Source: Bretschneidera sinensis (lineage: Eukaryota; Streptophyta; Magnoliopsida; Brassicales; Akaniaceae). Taken from it: DNA of 64,000 nucleotides. Under the pieces are notes generated by a model that made no database searches, was not told where the DNA came from, and saw nothing but the letters and a program-made list of their open reading frames with translations. How positions within the stretch are numbered: the stretch's first letter is position 1; each line of letters starts with the position of its first letter. The stretch covers positions 108,410,088-108,474,087 of the forward strand of contig CM043702.1 of assembly GCA_023935145.1 (NCBI GenBank). Reading direction: 5' to 3'. Of the stretch, positions 31,445 to 43,759 are shown piece after piece. The translations under genes were made by a program, and so were the position numbers.

Positions 31445-32846
31445 TGATGTGTGCCAAATATTTCATATTTTGGCCCCCTAATTTACATTTATTAGCTTAG
31501 AAATTTGTTACTTTGAGTTGTTTTCATTGTTTTACAGGTTTACAAGCACTCGGAAAGGAGTTTCACTAAAATTGCCAGAATTGCCTGTACAAATCAGTCA
31601 TTTTTGTGGATTTTACTGTATTGATTCAGGAAGAACTAGGAGATGAGTCATATATGCTTTGAAAGATCCAAATGTCTATTTTCTGAGGAATTTTACAACT
31701 CATAAAAATGATTTTTCTAGAGAAAGTTATGGCAGTTTTAGTAGACAAAGGTCAGGCTGTGTGTGATTTCAGCGTGGCAGATCAGTCATTTTTGTGGATT
31801 TTACTGTATTGATTCAGGAAGAACCAGGAGATGAGCTATATATGCCTGGAAAGATCCAGATGTCTATTTTCTGAAGAATTTTACGGCTCATAAAAATGAT
31901 TTTTCTAGAGAAAGTTATGGCATGTTTAGTAGACAAAAGTCAGGCAGTGTACCATGCTGCACTCGAGCGCACAAGACTGTGATCGAGCGCACTCGGGCAG
32001 TATCCCACATCGAATTTGAAACACATTGCACTCTTGAGTTTCCCTATAAAAGCCCTCACTAAAGTAATTGGTGAGCAATCTGGAGGACTTCTGCTAGCAT
32101 TCTGGTGGATCTTGAAGGCTTTGCTACCAAGAGGGGAAGCGCCGCCCAACAGCGAGTGGAATTTCTCCCAATATATAGTCAATTTTAATTTATTTCTTTT
32201 TAGTTTTAAATTTTAATGTTTAGTACTTTTATTGTGAACTTTAGTTTCATAATTATGAGAGGCTAAAATCTTCATCTAAGGTTGAAGATGAAGCCTTGCT
32301 ATTGTTTGGCATAATATTTTCAGATTTGTTCATACAATTATGATATTTTTAGTATAAATGTTCTGTTCAATTATTTGAGTAAAATCTTATGATTGATTGC
32401 TTTTAAATTGTTCAATTAGATATTCTTTGTGTTTCATTTGCCGGATACAGTGGATCATTCAAATTAGATTGGATATCCAATGTGATTTTTAAACGGATAC
32501 ATTGGATGGTTTTGGTTTAGTTTAGGTATTTGCTGTGATTTGTATAATGGTGGATTCATGGAATGATTTGATAGATTATTTTTATATAGAACATGAAAAT
32601 ATATGTTTTACTTTGGTGGGGTGGATTCAAAAACCTTAGTATTTTTATTATTTGTTTTAAATCAATTTAGCTTAGTTTATACTCTTTGCATAATACAACT
32701 CAAAATTTGGAACTAGATTAAAATAGGTTTAGTTTAGATAAAAATATATTTTCACAACGTAATTCCCTATGGATTCGACCTCGCACTTACACAACACTAT
32801 ATTGCAAACAACTCGTGTGCTTGCGAGTAATTTAAAACTCACAACA
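31445..32846 (+). repeat. 3' LTR of the small Athila-like element
   Basis: It starts TGATGTGTGCC and ends AACTCACAACA, followed by the TSD ATTAG. It carries the same U3 duplication (31590 and 31778) and the TATA box at 32045-32052. Confidence 0.9.
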
Positions 32847-32851
32847 ATTAG

Positions 32852-34430
32852 ATAAACTAGTTCTTCTCATTCACAACTAACAAACTACATTCTATAAGTC
32901 TCTTTTCCAACTTTCTCACTAATTGTTGTCTTCATATATATAACTTATTTAATTTGTCTTTAATATCCACTTGAATTCCTCAATAATTTTTATCAACATA
33001 AACGTTTCTTTTATTATTAATTATACTTTAAGGTTATTATTCTCCTCATTATTCCATAATCATTTTGTTCCTATATGTGCTTTCCTATATCGAATTTTTT
33101 AACTCATTCCCTGTATTATATATTCTATACTTCATGCCAAATCAATATTTCTCTTAGAAAATTCTCAAAGGTATACATACACCTTAGATAATTCTCCACC
33201 TCAAAAAATTGTAGGAGTAGTTCCATACATTATCTGTATAGCTATCACAGTTTTACATTAATTGTCTCTAACTTTAACTTCTTAACGAACAAAATTTCCT
33301 AAATTCTCAGCCTTCCATTCATTCGTACACATAACATTTCAACTCATATTTAGTGTTTCTCTACAACTTGGATGTCTAGTTCTTTCCTAATACGCCTTTT
33401 ATATTTATTTCCTTTTTAACCATTCAATCGCTTACATTATCAATAAACTTACTAATTTCATGTAGAGCCTGTCTCCCTATTTTAATCTAATTATTTAGTG
33501 GCCTAGCAAATTTAAATGTTTCTATTGGTATTTTGAGACTTTAATAATAACTACAAGGTGAGTTATTTATTCGAGGACTTGTGAGAAGAAAGTTTGACTT
33601 GGGGTTTAATTAGAATGTTAAGAGATTTCAAGGGGCAAGGTGTAAACTAGCCATTTTGTTTTGGTAAGTAATATAAATATATAATGATGAGAGAGTTCTT
33701 CATTTTTTCAGCTCTTCCATTTTCCTTTCAAGAAAACAGTTACCTTTCCTTTTTTTTTTTCATCTTTTCCCTTTGATTTTGGTGAGTTTCAAGTGCAAAT
33801 ATCTCAAGTAAGTTATCTTTTTTCTTTTCATTTCTCTACTATTCTAGTCAAGATTCTTTAGGTTTTGTTTCAAGATTTTTGAATTCAAATTGTATTCAAG
33901 AAAGATTTTAAGAAAAGTTAGTTTTTTTGGTTTGAAGAAAAGAATTTTATGCTTGATTGTGGATTTGAAGACTCTAACTTGTAAAATTTGTTATGGGTAA
34001 TGTAAAAAATTGATTTAAGGTTTGGAAAACTTGTGTCTCAAAAGGGTTTGAAGTTTTATGAAGGATTGGTTTGGTTTTTAAAAGGAAAAAGACAGTTTTT
34101 CTCCCATTTCTGAGCTTCAGACCTCGGGACAGTCGATTGTGAAAGAGGTGGAGAGTTCAAATCATTAACACAGTCGACTGTTCAATTAGACAGTAGACAG
34201 TGATTTTCTTTTTGAGAACCCACAGTCACTGCAAAGTTAAACAGTTGACTATGAAACTCTCTAGAAGTCTCATAATCAACTGGGCAAATAAGACTGTCGA
34301 CTATGTAACCCCACAAAGAAAACAAAGATCATATCAAAGGAAAAAAAGGGTAACGAAAAAAACCACACATATTTAACATACAACTGGCAAATCACAAAGG
34401 CACTAAATATAATTTTTATTTTAATAAAAG
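32852..34430 (+). repeat. right inverted arm, LTR-like
   Basis: From about 33500 to 34310 it resembles the reverse complement of the left arm (26160-25904 and 19788-19190). A TATA-like AATATAAATATATAATG is at about 33669-33685, then GGTGAGTTTCAAGTGC, AAAGGGTTTGAAGTTTT and two GTCGAC motifs (34173, 34297). 32852-33480 is AT-rich and featureless. At about 34430 it gives way to satellite. Confidence 0.5.
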
Positions 34431-37400
34431 GTTAAAATTTTGATACCTTTTGTACTTGATTGTTGCACCATTATGATATATATGCTTGGTTTGGTACTTG
34501 TTCGATGCTAGGTTCAAATTTTCATTCCTTTGACATTTTCTTGTGTTACCATTATGCTATATATGCCTAGTTTGGTAATGGTTTGTTGCTGAGTTCATTT
34601 TTTGATGCTTTTGGCACTTGGTTGTCCTAAAATTATGCTATATTTGTTAGGTTTGGTAATCATTTGGTTCTAGGTCCAAATTTTGATGCCTTTGGCGCTT
34701 GCTTATCCTCGAATTATGCTACATATGCTTAGGTTGGTACTAGTTTTCTATTGAGTTCATTTTTCAATACCTTTATACTATATAAGCCTGGTTTGGATCT
34801 CATTTGGTGCTAAGTAAAAATTTTGATACCTTTTGCACTTGCTTGTTGCACCATTATGCTATATATATATTTGGTTTGGTACTGGTTTGCTGCTGGGTTC
34901 ATTTTTTGATGACTTTGTCACTTAATTGTGCTACCATTATGATATATATATATATATATATATATGATTGGTTTGGTATTTTTTTGGTGATAGGTACAAA
35001 TTTTGATGCCTTTAGAACTTGTTTATGCTACCAATATGCTATATATGCTTGGTTTGGTACTGGTTTGCTGCAGGGGTCATTTTTTGATGTCTTTAGCACT
35101 ACTTGTGCTACAATTATCCTATGTATGATTTTTTTGCTGTTGGGTTCATTATTTGATCTCATAGGCACTTGCTCGAGCTACCATTATGCTATATATACTT
35201 GGTTTAGAGGTCACTTAGCGCTAAGTTCAAATTTTGATGCCTTTGACACTTTTTATGCTACTATTATGCTATATATGCTTAGTTTGATACTGGTTTGCTG
35301 CTGGGTTTATTTTTTTTTATGCTTTTTGCATTTACTTATGCTACAAGTATGATATATATGCTTGGTTTGGTACTCGTTTAGTGCTAGTACAAATTTTGAT
35401 GCCATTATCACTTTTTTGTGCTACCGTTATGGTATATATGCTTGGTTTGATATATGTTTTCTGTTAGGTTCATTTTTTTTTATGTCTTTGGCACTTGGTT
35501 GTGCTACCATTTTGCTATATATGCTAGGTTTGGTACTCATTTGGTGCTACGATCAAACTTTGAAGAGTTTGACAATTGCTTGTCCTACAATTATGGTATA
35601 TATGCTTGGTTTGCTACTGGTTTACTGAGGTTTTTTTTATTTTTTTTTTATTTTTTTTATGTCAGAGACGCTTGCTTGTGCTACCATTACATTATATATG
35701 CTTGGTTTGGTGCTCATTTGGTTCTAGGTTTAAATTTTGATTCCTTTGTCACTTTCTTTTGCTACCATTATGCTATATAACCTTGGTTTGGTACTCTTTT
35801 GGTGCTAGGTTCAAATTTTTGATGCCTTTTGGCACTCACTTGTGCTACAATTATACTATATATGCATTGTTTGGAACTCACTTGGTGATTAGTTCTAATT
35901 TTGATGTCTTTGAGACTTGATTGTGAGACTATTATGCTCTATATGCTTGGTTTTGTATTGGTTTGCTGCACGGTTCATTTTTTGATGCTTTTGGTAGCTA
36001 CTTGTGCTACCATTATGCTATGTATGCTTAGTTTGGTGCTAGGATAAAATTTTGATACCTTTTGCACTTGCATGTTGCACCATTATGCTATATATGCTTG
36101 GTTTGGTATTAGGTTGCTACTGGTTTCATTTTTTGATGCCTTTGGCACATAGTTGTGCTACCATTATGATATATATGCTTGGATTGTTACTTGTTTTGTG
36201 CTAGGTTTAAATTTTGATGCCTTTGGCAGATGCTTATGCCACCAGTATGGTATATATGCTATGTTTGGTAATGGTTTGCTATTGGATTTATTTTTTGATG
36301 ACTTTGGCACTTGTTTATGCTACCACTATGCTATATATGCTTGGTTTGGTACTAGTTTGTTACTGGGTTCAAGTTTTTAAGCTTTTTCCACTTGCTTGTG
36401 CTATCATTATGCTATATATCCTTAGTTCTATAATGGCTTGCTGCTAGGTTATTTTTTTATGCCTTTGGCACTTGCTTGTCATATAATTATGCCATATATG
36501 CTTGGGTTGGTACTTATTTGGTGCTAGGTTCAAATTTTGATTCCTCTAGCACTTGTTTTCCTCCAATTATGCTATATATGCTTAGTTTCATACTAGTTTG
36601 TTGTCAAGTTCATTTTTTGATGCCTTTAGCACTTTCTAGTGCTACCATTATGTTATATAAGCTTGGTTTGATACACGTTTGGTGCTATCTTTAAAGTTTG
36701 ATACCTTTTGGACCATTATGCTATATATGTTTGGTTTGGTACTAGGTTGCTGCTAGGTTCAGTTTTTGATGCCTTTGGCACTTGCTTGTACTTACATTAT
36801 AATATATATGGTTGGTTTGGTACTCATTTGGTGCTATGTTCAAATTATGATGGCTTTGGCACTTGCTTCTACTACCACTATGCTATATATTCTTGGTTTG
36901 GTAATGGATTGCTGATGGGTTCATTTCTTGATGCCTTTGATAGTTGCTTGTGCTATCATTATGCCAAATATGCTTGGTTTGGTACTGGTTTGTTGCAAGA
37001 TTCACTTTTTCTTGCATTTGGCTATATATGGTTGGTTTGGTACCAGTTTGCTGTTGGGTTCATTTTTTCTACTTTTGGCTCTTTTTTTGTACTACCATTA
37101 TGCTACATATGTTTGGTTTGTTACTAGTTTATTGTTAGGTTCATTTTTTGATGCCTTTGACACTTGTAAGTGCTACTATTATGCTTTATAAGCCTAGTTT
37201 GGTATTCGTTTGGTGAGTGGTTCAAAATTGGATACCTTTGGCACTTGCTTATGCCACCATTATGCTATATATTCTTTGTTTGGTACTCATTTGGCACTAG
37301 GTTCAAATTTTAATCTCTTTGAAACTTGTTTGTGCAACCGTTATGCTATATATGCTTGGTTTTGTACTAGTTAGTTGTCGAGTTCCTTTTCTTTATGCCT

Positions 37401-40400
37401 TTTGCACTTGCTTGTGCTACCATTATGCTATGTATGCTTGGTTCGGTACTAGTTTGGTGCTACGTTCAAATTTTGTAGCCTTTTGCACTTGCTTGTTAGA
37501 CCATTATGCTATATATGCTTGGTTTGGTACTGGTTTGCTTCTAGGTTCACTTTTTGATACCTTTAGCACTTGCTTCGGTTACCATTATGATACATATGCT
37601 TGGTTTGGCATTCATTTAGTACGAAGTTCAAATTTTGATGTCTTTGGCATTTGCTTGTGCAACTGTTATGCTATATATAATTGGTTTGGTAATAGTTTGT
37701 TGTTGAGTTCATTTTTTTTATGCCTTTTGCACTTGCTTGTGTTATTATTATGCTATATATGCTTGCTTTGGAACTGGTATGCTGTTGGGTTAATTTTTTT
37801 AGGCCTTTAGTACTTCCTTGTGCTACTATTATGGCATAAATTCTTTGTTTGGTTATCGTTTGGTGTTAGGTTCAAATTTTGATGCCCTGAGCACTTTCTT
37901 CTACTACTATTATAATATATATGCTTGGTTTGGTTCTGGTTTGCTACTAGGTTCATTTTTTGATTCTTTTGTCAATTGCTTGTGCTACTATTATGCCATA
38001 TATGCTTGGTTTGGTACGTGTTTGGTGCTAGGTTCAAATTTTGATGCCTTTGGCACTTGCTTGTGGTACCATTATGCTATATATGCATTGTTTGGTACTG
38101 GTTTGCTCTTGCGTTAATATTTTGAAGCCTTTGGAACTTGCTTGTGCTACCATTATGTTATGTATGCTTGGTTTGTTATTGGTTTACTACTAGGTTCATT
38201 TTTTGATGCATTTTGCACTGGTTTGTGCTACCATTATGCTATATATGTTTTGTTTTTTGGTACTCGTTTGCTGCTAGGTTGAAATTTTGATGTCTTGGGC
38301 ACTTGTATGTGCTACTATTATGGTATATATGCTTGTTTTGGTACTTGTTTGCTGTTGGGTTCATTTTTTTTATGCCTTTTCTACTTGCTTGTGCTACCAT
38401 TATGCTATATATGCTTAGTTTGGTACTTGTTTGGTGCTAGATTCAAATTTTGATGTCATTCACACTTGTTTGTGTTACCATTATGCTATATATGATAGGT
38501 TTGGTACTGATTTGCTATTGGCTTCATTTTCTAATGCATTTGGAACTTACTTTTGCTACTATTATGCAATATATTCTTGGTTTGGAACTTGTTTAGGGCT
38601 AAGTGCCAATTCTGATGCCTTTGGCACTTTCTTATACTACCATTATGTTATTTATGTTTGGTTTGGTACTCGGTTGGTTTTAGATTCAAATTTTGATGTT
38701 TTTGGAACTTTCTTTTCATACTAATATGTTATTTATGTTTGGTTTTTTGTACTCGGTTGGTGCTAGGTTCAAATTTTGATGTTTTTGCCACTTGATTGTG
38801 TTACCATTATACTATATATGTTTGGTTTTGTTTAGGTTTGCTGTTGAGTTCATTTTTTGATGCCTTTGGCACTTGTTTCTGTTGTCATTGTGCTATATAT
38901 GCTTGGTTCGGTACTAGTTTCTTGTTGGGTTTAACTTTTTTATGCCTTTGACAATTGCTTGTACTACAATTTTGCTTTATATGCTTTGTTTTGTACTAGT
39001 TTGCTATTAGGTTCATTTTTTTATGCCCCTGGCACTTGCTTGTGCTACTGTTATGCGATATATACTTGGTTTAGTTTTTTGTTTGTTTATCTTTTTTATG
39101 CCTTTGGCACTTTTTATGCTTCCATTATTCTATATATGCTCGGTTTTTTTACTGGCTTGCTAATGGGTTCAAATTTTGATGTCTTTGGTATTTGCTTGTG
39201 CTACCATTATACTATATATAGTTGGTGCAATACTGGTGTGTTCCTTGGTTAATTACTATGCTTTTGGCACTTGCTTGTTCTCTCATTAATGCATATATGC
39301 TTATTTTAATACTAAGTTGTTGTTGAGTTTAAATTTTGAGGCCTTTGACTCTTGTTTGTGCTACCATTATGCTATGTACGCTTGGTTTGGTACTGGTTTG
39401 TAGTTGGGTTCATTTTTCGATGCCTTTGGCACTTGCTTTTGCTACCATTATGCTATATATGCTACGTTTGGTACTCATTTGGTGCTAAGTTCAAATTTTC
39501 AAGCATTTGGCAATTGCTTATCCAACAATTATGCTATATATGCTTGCTTTTGAACTAGTTTGCTACTGGGTTTATTTTTTATGCCTTTGGAACTTGCTTT
39601 TCCAACCATTATGCTATATATGCTTGGTTTGGTACTCATTTGGTGCTAGGTTCAAAATTCGATGTCTTTGACACTTTCTTGTGCAACCATTATGCTATAT
39701 ATGCTTGGTTTGGTACTGGTTTACTACAATGTTCATTTTTTTGTTGCCTTTGACACTTGGTTGTGCTACGATTATGCTATATATGCTTGGTTTGGTACTA
39801 ATTTGGAGTTATGTTCAAATTTTGGTGCTTTTAGCACTTCCTTGTGCTACCATTATATTATATATGCTTGGCTTTGTACTGGTTTTCTACTGGGTTCATT
39901 TTTTGATGCATTTGGCACTTGTTTGTGCTCCCATTATGTTATACATGCTTGATTTGGTAATCCTTTGGTGTTGGATTCTTTTTTTGATACCTTTGCCCAT
40001 TTCTTATGCTACCATTATGCTATATATTCTTGGTTTGGTACATGTTTGGTGCTGGGTTTAAATTGCCCTGCCTTTGGCACATATTTGTGCTATTCCATTA
40101 TACTATATATGCTTGGTTTGGTATTGGCTTGCTTCTTAGCTCATTTTTGGATTCCTTTGGTACTTGCTTACATTATGATATATATGCTTTATTTTGTACA
40201 CATTTGGAGGTAGGTTCAAATTTTGAAGGCTTTGCCTCTTGCTTGTGCAACCATTATGCTATATATGCTTGGCTTGGTACTCGTTTGGTGCTAGGTTCAA
40301 TTTTTTATGACTTTGGCACTTGCTTGTGCTACCATTATACTATATATGCATTGTTTGGTACTTGTTTGATGTTGGGTTTATTTTTTAATGCCTTTAGAAC

Positions 40401-41754
40401 TTACTGTTGCTACCATTATGCTATATATGTTTTTTTTTATTATATTTGTTTGCTTCTAGGTTCAAATTTTAATGCCTTTGGCACTTGCTTGTGTTACCAT
40501 TATACAATATATGCTTGGTTTTGTACTGCTTTGCTGTTGACTTCATTCTTTTTATGTCTTTAGCACTTGCTTATATTGCCTTTGTGCTATATATGCTTGG
40601 TTTGGTACTGGTTTGCTATTAGATTCAAATTTTGATGCCTTTAACACTTGGTTGTGCTATACCAGTATTCTTAATAGTTTGGTTTAGTACTAATTTGCTA
40701 TTGGGTTAAAGTTTTGATGCCCTTCGCAGTTACTTGTTCTACCATTATGCTATATATACTTTATTTGCTAGTTTTGTTCTATGTTCAAATTTTGATCCGT
40801 TTATCACTTGCTTCTGTTTCCATTTTACTATGTATTCTTGGTTTGGTACTAGTTTGCTGTTGGGTTCGTTTTTTGATGTCTTTGGCACTTGCTTTTGCTG
40901 TCATTATGCTATATATGCTACATTTAGTATTGGTTTGTTGTTGTATTCTAATTTTGATGTCTTTGGCACTTGTTTGTGATACCATTATGTTATATATGAT
41001 TGGTTTGGTACTAGTTTGGTGCTAAGTTCATATTGTGACACCTTTACCACTTGCTAGTGCTAAACTTTTGCTATATATGCTTGGTTTTGTACTAGTTTGT
41101 TGTTGGGTTCATTTTTTTTATGCCTTTGGCATTTGCTTGTGCTACCATTATGCGATATATAGTTGGTTTGGTTTTTGTTTGTTTTAGGGTTTCTTTTTTA
41201 TCTTTTGGCACTTGTTTATGCTTCCAATAAGCTATATATGCTTGGTTTGGTACTGGTTTGTTGATGGGATCAAATATTGATTCCTTCGGGAATTTCTTGT
41301 GTTACCATTATACAATATATTCTTTGTTTTGTACTGGTTTGCTGCTGGGTTTATTTTTTATGCCTTTAGCACTTGCTTATGTTACCATTGTGCTATATAT
41401 GCTTGGTTTGGTACTGGTTTCCTATAGTATTCAAATTTTGATGTCTTTGGCACTTGCTTATGATACCATTTTATTATATAAGGTTGGTTTGGTACTGGTT
41501 TGGTGCTAAGTTCAAATTGTAAGGCATTTAGCACTTTCTTATGCTATTATTTTGCTATATATGCTTGGTTTTCTAATAGATTGTTGTTAGGTTCATTTTT
41601 TTATGCATTTGACACTCGTTTGTTCTATCATTGTGCTATTTATGCTTAGTTTGGTATTTATTTCTAGTTGGGTTCGTTTTTTTGATGTCATTCGCACTTG
41701 TTTATACTTCTATTATGCTATATATGATTGGTTTGGTACTGGTTTGTTGATATG
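34431..41754 (+). repeat. satellite array, segment 1 (~81-bp monomers, about 90 copies)
   Basis: Head-to-tail monomers of about 81 bp; measured steps between GCTTGG positions at 37517, 37598, 37679 and 37761 are 81, 81 and 82. A unit reads roughly GCTTGGTTTGGTACT, then a variable middle, then GATGCCTTTGGCACTTGC, TTGTGCTACCATTATGCTAT. The middle has two types: A (GGTGCTAGGTTCAAATTTTG) and B (GCTGCTGGGTTCATTTTTTG), which largely alternate, giving a ~162-bp dimer. Divergence between monomers is substantial. An (AT)n run of about 28 bp occurs at 34938-34965. The segment ends at the Tork copy 2 insertion. Confidence 0.92.
41750..41754. other. target site duplication ATATG (left) of Tork copy 2
   Basis: ATATG precedes the LTR at 41755 and is repeated at 47952-47956, both within satellite sequence. 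Confidence 0.88.
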
Positions 41755-42652
41755 TGTTGGTATTTGTCTAAGGTTTAAGCATGTCTAAATATGGTTCAAA
41801 GATGGTTAAAGTCTAAACCATGGTTGGAAGATTAAAATGCAGCATGTTAAAGGACTGCACACAAGTGTGTGCATCACTTTAGAGCAAGGTAAGGGTAGGC
41901 ACACTAGTGTGTGCACTTCAGCACACAAGCTGAGAAAGTGTGTGCATAGGCAGCATCAGTGTGCACCGCGGTGTTGCCCTTCTCCACCACAGCACCCAGT
42001 AAGGAGGCGTTTGGAGAAGATTCAGCACCGCAACGCCCAGAAGGTGCTGAAAGTGTGGTTTTTCCTAGCACCGCGGTGCCCCTGTTGAGTGCCTAGGTGC
42101 TAGGCGCACTAAAGCACACATGGACAGCTTGATTTAGACTCTTGTTAAGTGCATGGGTGCAAGGTTAAATGCATCACTTCACCTAGGATTGATGGAGGGC
42201 CATGATTAAATGGAGATAATGATCAAAGGGTGAGGATTGAATCTCTTTGTAAGTAAACACAAGAGGGAATTATGTGAGAGAGATAAACACAAGAGGGACT
42301 CTTTGTAAGTAAGGCTGGTTGTAAAAAGATAGAGAAGTCTAGATTAGAAAGAGAGCATTGTTAGTTCTCATCTTCTTCCTTTCTTCTCTTCTCGATTTCT
42401 TCAAGAACATTGTGGTTTCTTGAAGGGGATTATTGTAACTTGTAAGAACCATTTGATTTAGTGCAGAGAGTTCGGAGGAACTCACAGAGACGTAGTCACA
42501 TTGCCGAACCTCAATAACAATTGCTTGTCTTCTTTATTTTCTTTGATTTTCTATTCTTGTGTTCGGTTGCTGTTTTTCTTTTTACAAGTCATTCTAGATT
42601 TAGGTGTTTGGAAGATCACCACCTGGGAATCTTGCTAAGGTGATTTCCAACA
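41755..42652 (+). repeat. 5' LTR of Tork copy 2, promoter region deleted
   Basis: It starts TGTTGGTATTTGTC and ends TTTCCAACA. It is 898 bp against 987 bp for its partner. The missing segment follows GAGGATTGAATCTC (42231-42244) and corresponds to about 47458-47570 of the 3' LTR, which includes GGGTATAAATGGGG. The 5' LTR therefore has no TATA box. A GC-rich patch is at about 41950-42110. Confidence 0.88.
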
Positions 42653-42653
42653 G

Positions 42654-42665
42654 TGGTATCAGACC
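42654..42665 (+). other. primer binding site, tRNA-iMet (one mismatch)
   Basis: TGGTATCAGACC; the consensus ends AGAGC. One base separates it from the LTR. Confidence 0.8.
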
Positions 42666-42893
42666 TGCACAGCTGGGTATCAGAGCAAGAACAAGAAGGT
42701 GACGGAGCTAAGACTCCGAGAATCAAAGATGAACTTCTTGGGTGATTCAAGAACGGTGTAAAGATCAAGATCTGATCGTGTTCTTGAAAGTTGATTCAAG
42801 AACGGTGTTAAGATCCATCTTCAATCGGTGCTCTTGAGGTTGAAGAAAGCATTTGTGAGTAGTGCATAAATCTGGGATCTTGTCCGCAAAAGA

Positions 42894-43759
42894 TGGCTTC
42901 AAATTTCTGTGTGGAGAAGTTTGATGGAAAGGGAGACTTTGCCCTTGGAAGTGGAAGATCAAGGCGGTTCTAATGCAACAGAAAGTGGACTTGGCTATTG
43001 GGGAAGATGAAGCTTTTCCAGTAAGTTTCACGGAGGACCAGCGGATCCAGATGAAGAAGATGGTTTACAGCACCATTTTCTTGCACATGTCAGATAGTGT
43101 CACAAGGGAGTGCGGAGACTCAGAAGATCCGGCTGTCATATGGAAGAAACTAGATGAGTTGTTTCTTACCAAAACTCTTCCTAACAAGATTTATCTTCTT
43201 AAAAGAATCTTTGCTTTTAAAATGGACAATTGGTTGTTAATCTTGATGTCTTTAATAAGCTAGTTCAAGATTTGAATAGCTGTAGCATTATTTTTTCGGA
43301 TGAACAATTGGTTGTTATCTTGTTAAATTCTCTTCTTGATTGCTTTGATAATTTGATTAATGCTATTGAGTATCGAAGGGATACTTTAACAAAGGAGATT
43401 GTGATCAATGCCATAAGGGCACATGATTTCAAGGCTAAGATGAAGGAAACATCAAGTGGAGATGGGCTCTTCGTAAGAGGAAGGCCAGCAACTCGGAATG
43501 GCAGTAGCACTCATGGCAACTACCAGGAGAAATCAAAAGGTAAAGGGCAGAACCATGGGAGATCTCATTCCAAGACAAGACTTGGAGGAGGAAGGAGATG
43601 TTTCTACTGCAACAATGAGGGCCATTTCAAGAAAGACTGCAAGAAGAGGATATGGGATGAGAGGAGAAGCCATACCAACAATGGAGAGGCTTCGGTTGCC
43701 AAGGGAGAACAACAAGATGATGTTCTTGTTGTGTGCTCAAATGTAAGTCGGTGGCAAGG
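42894..43759 (+). pseudogene. gag: gag of Tork copy 2
   Basis: ATG at 42894 (MASNFCVEKFDGKGDFAL) with a 1-nt deletion just after (CCCTTGG versus CCCTTTGG in copy 1). The frame is recovered at 42973: MQQKVDLAIGEDEAFPVSF, VIWKKLDELFLTKTLPNKIY. At 43226-43239 a short foreign stretch replaces the DPSKELQD segment and shifts the frame, which resumes at 43230 with NLDVFNKLVQDLNSCSII. The zinc knuckle at 43599-43640 is intact (CFYCNNEGHFKKDC). Confidence 0.88.

Larger units (their letters stand above)
27239..32846 (+). mobile_element. small Athila-like Ty3/gypsy element, internally deleted
   Basis: LTRs 27239-28644 (1406 bp) and 31445-32846 (1402 bp), tRNA-Asp PBS, a polypurine tract, and the TSD ATTAG. 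The interior is only 2.8 kb: a gag C-terminal relic, the N-terminal third of the RT, then a conserved post-pol segment and a noncoding 3' region. RNase H and integrase are gone, so the element depended on helpers. In the first ~105 bp the LTRs differ at about ten positions by eye, so the insertion is not very recent. Confidence 0.9.

Noticed and set aside
34938..34965. (AT)n run in the satellite as an array boundary
   Set aside because: Monomers continue on both sides; it is a local expansion of TATATAT within one unit.
34804..41509. Long plus-strand open frames in the satellite (up to 187 codons) coding hydrophobic repeats such as YAIYAWFGTGLLLGSFFDAF
   Set aside because: The monomer is about 81 bp, a multiple of three, so any frame free of stops in one unit stays open in its neighbours. 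Two different frames are open, units shift frame at every indel, there is no consistent start, and no known family is recognised.
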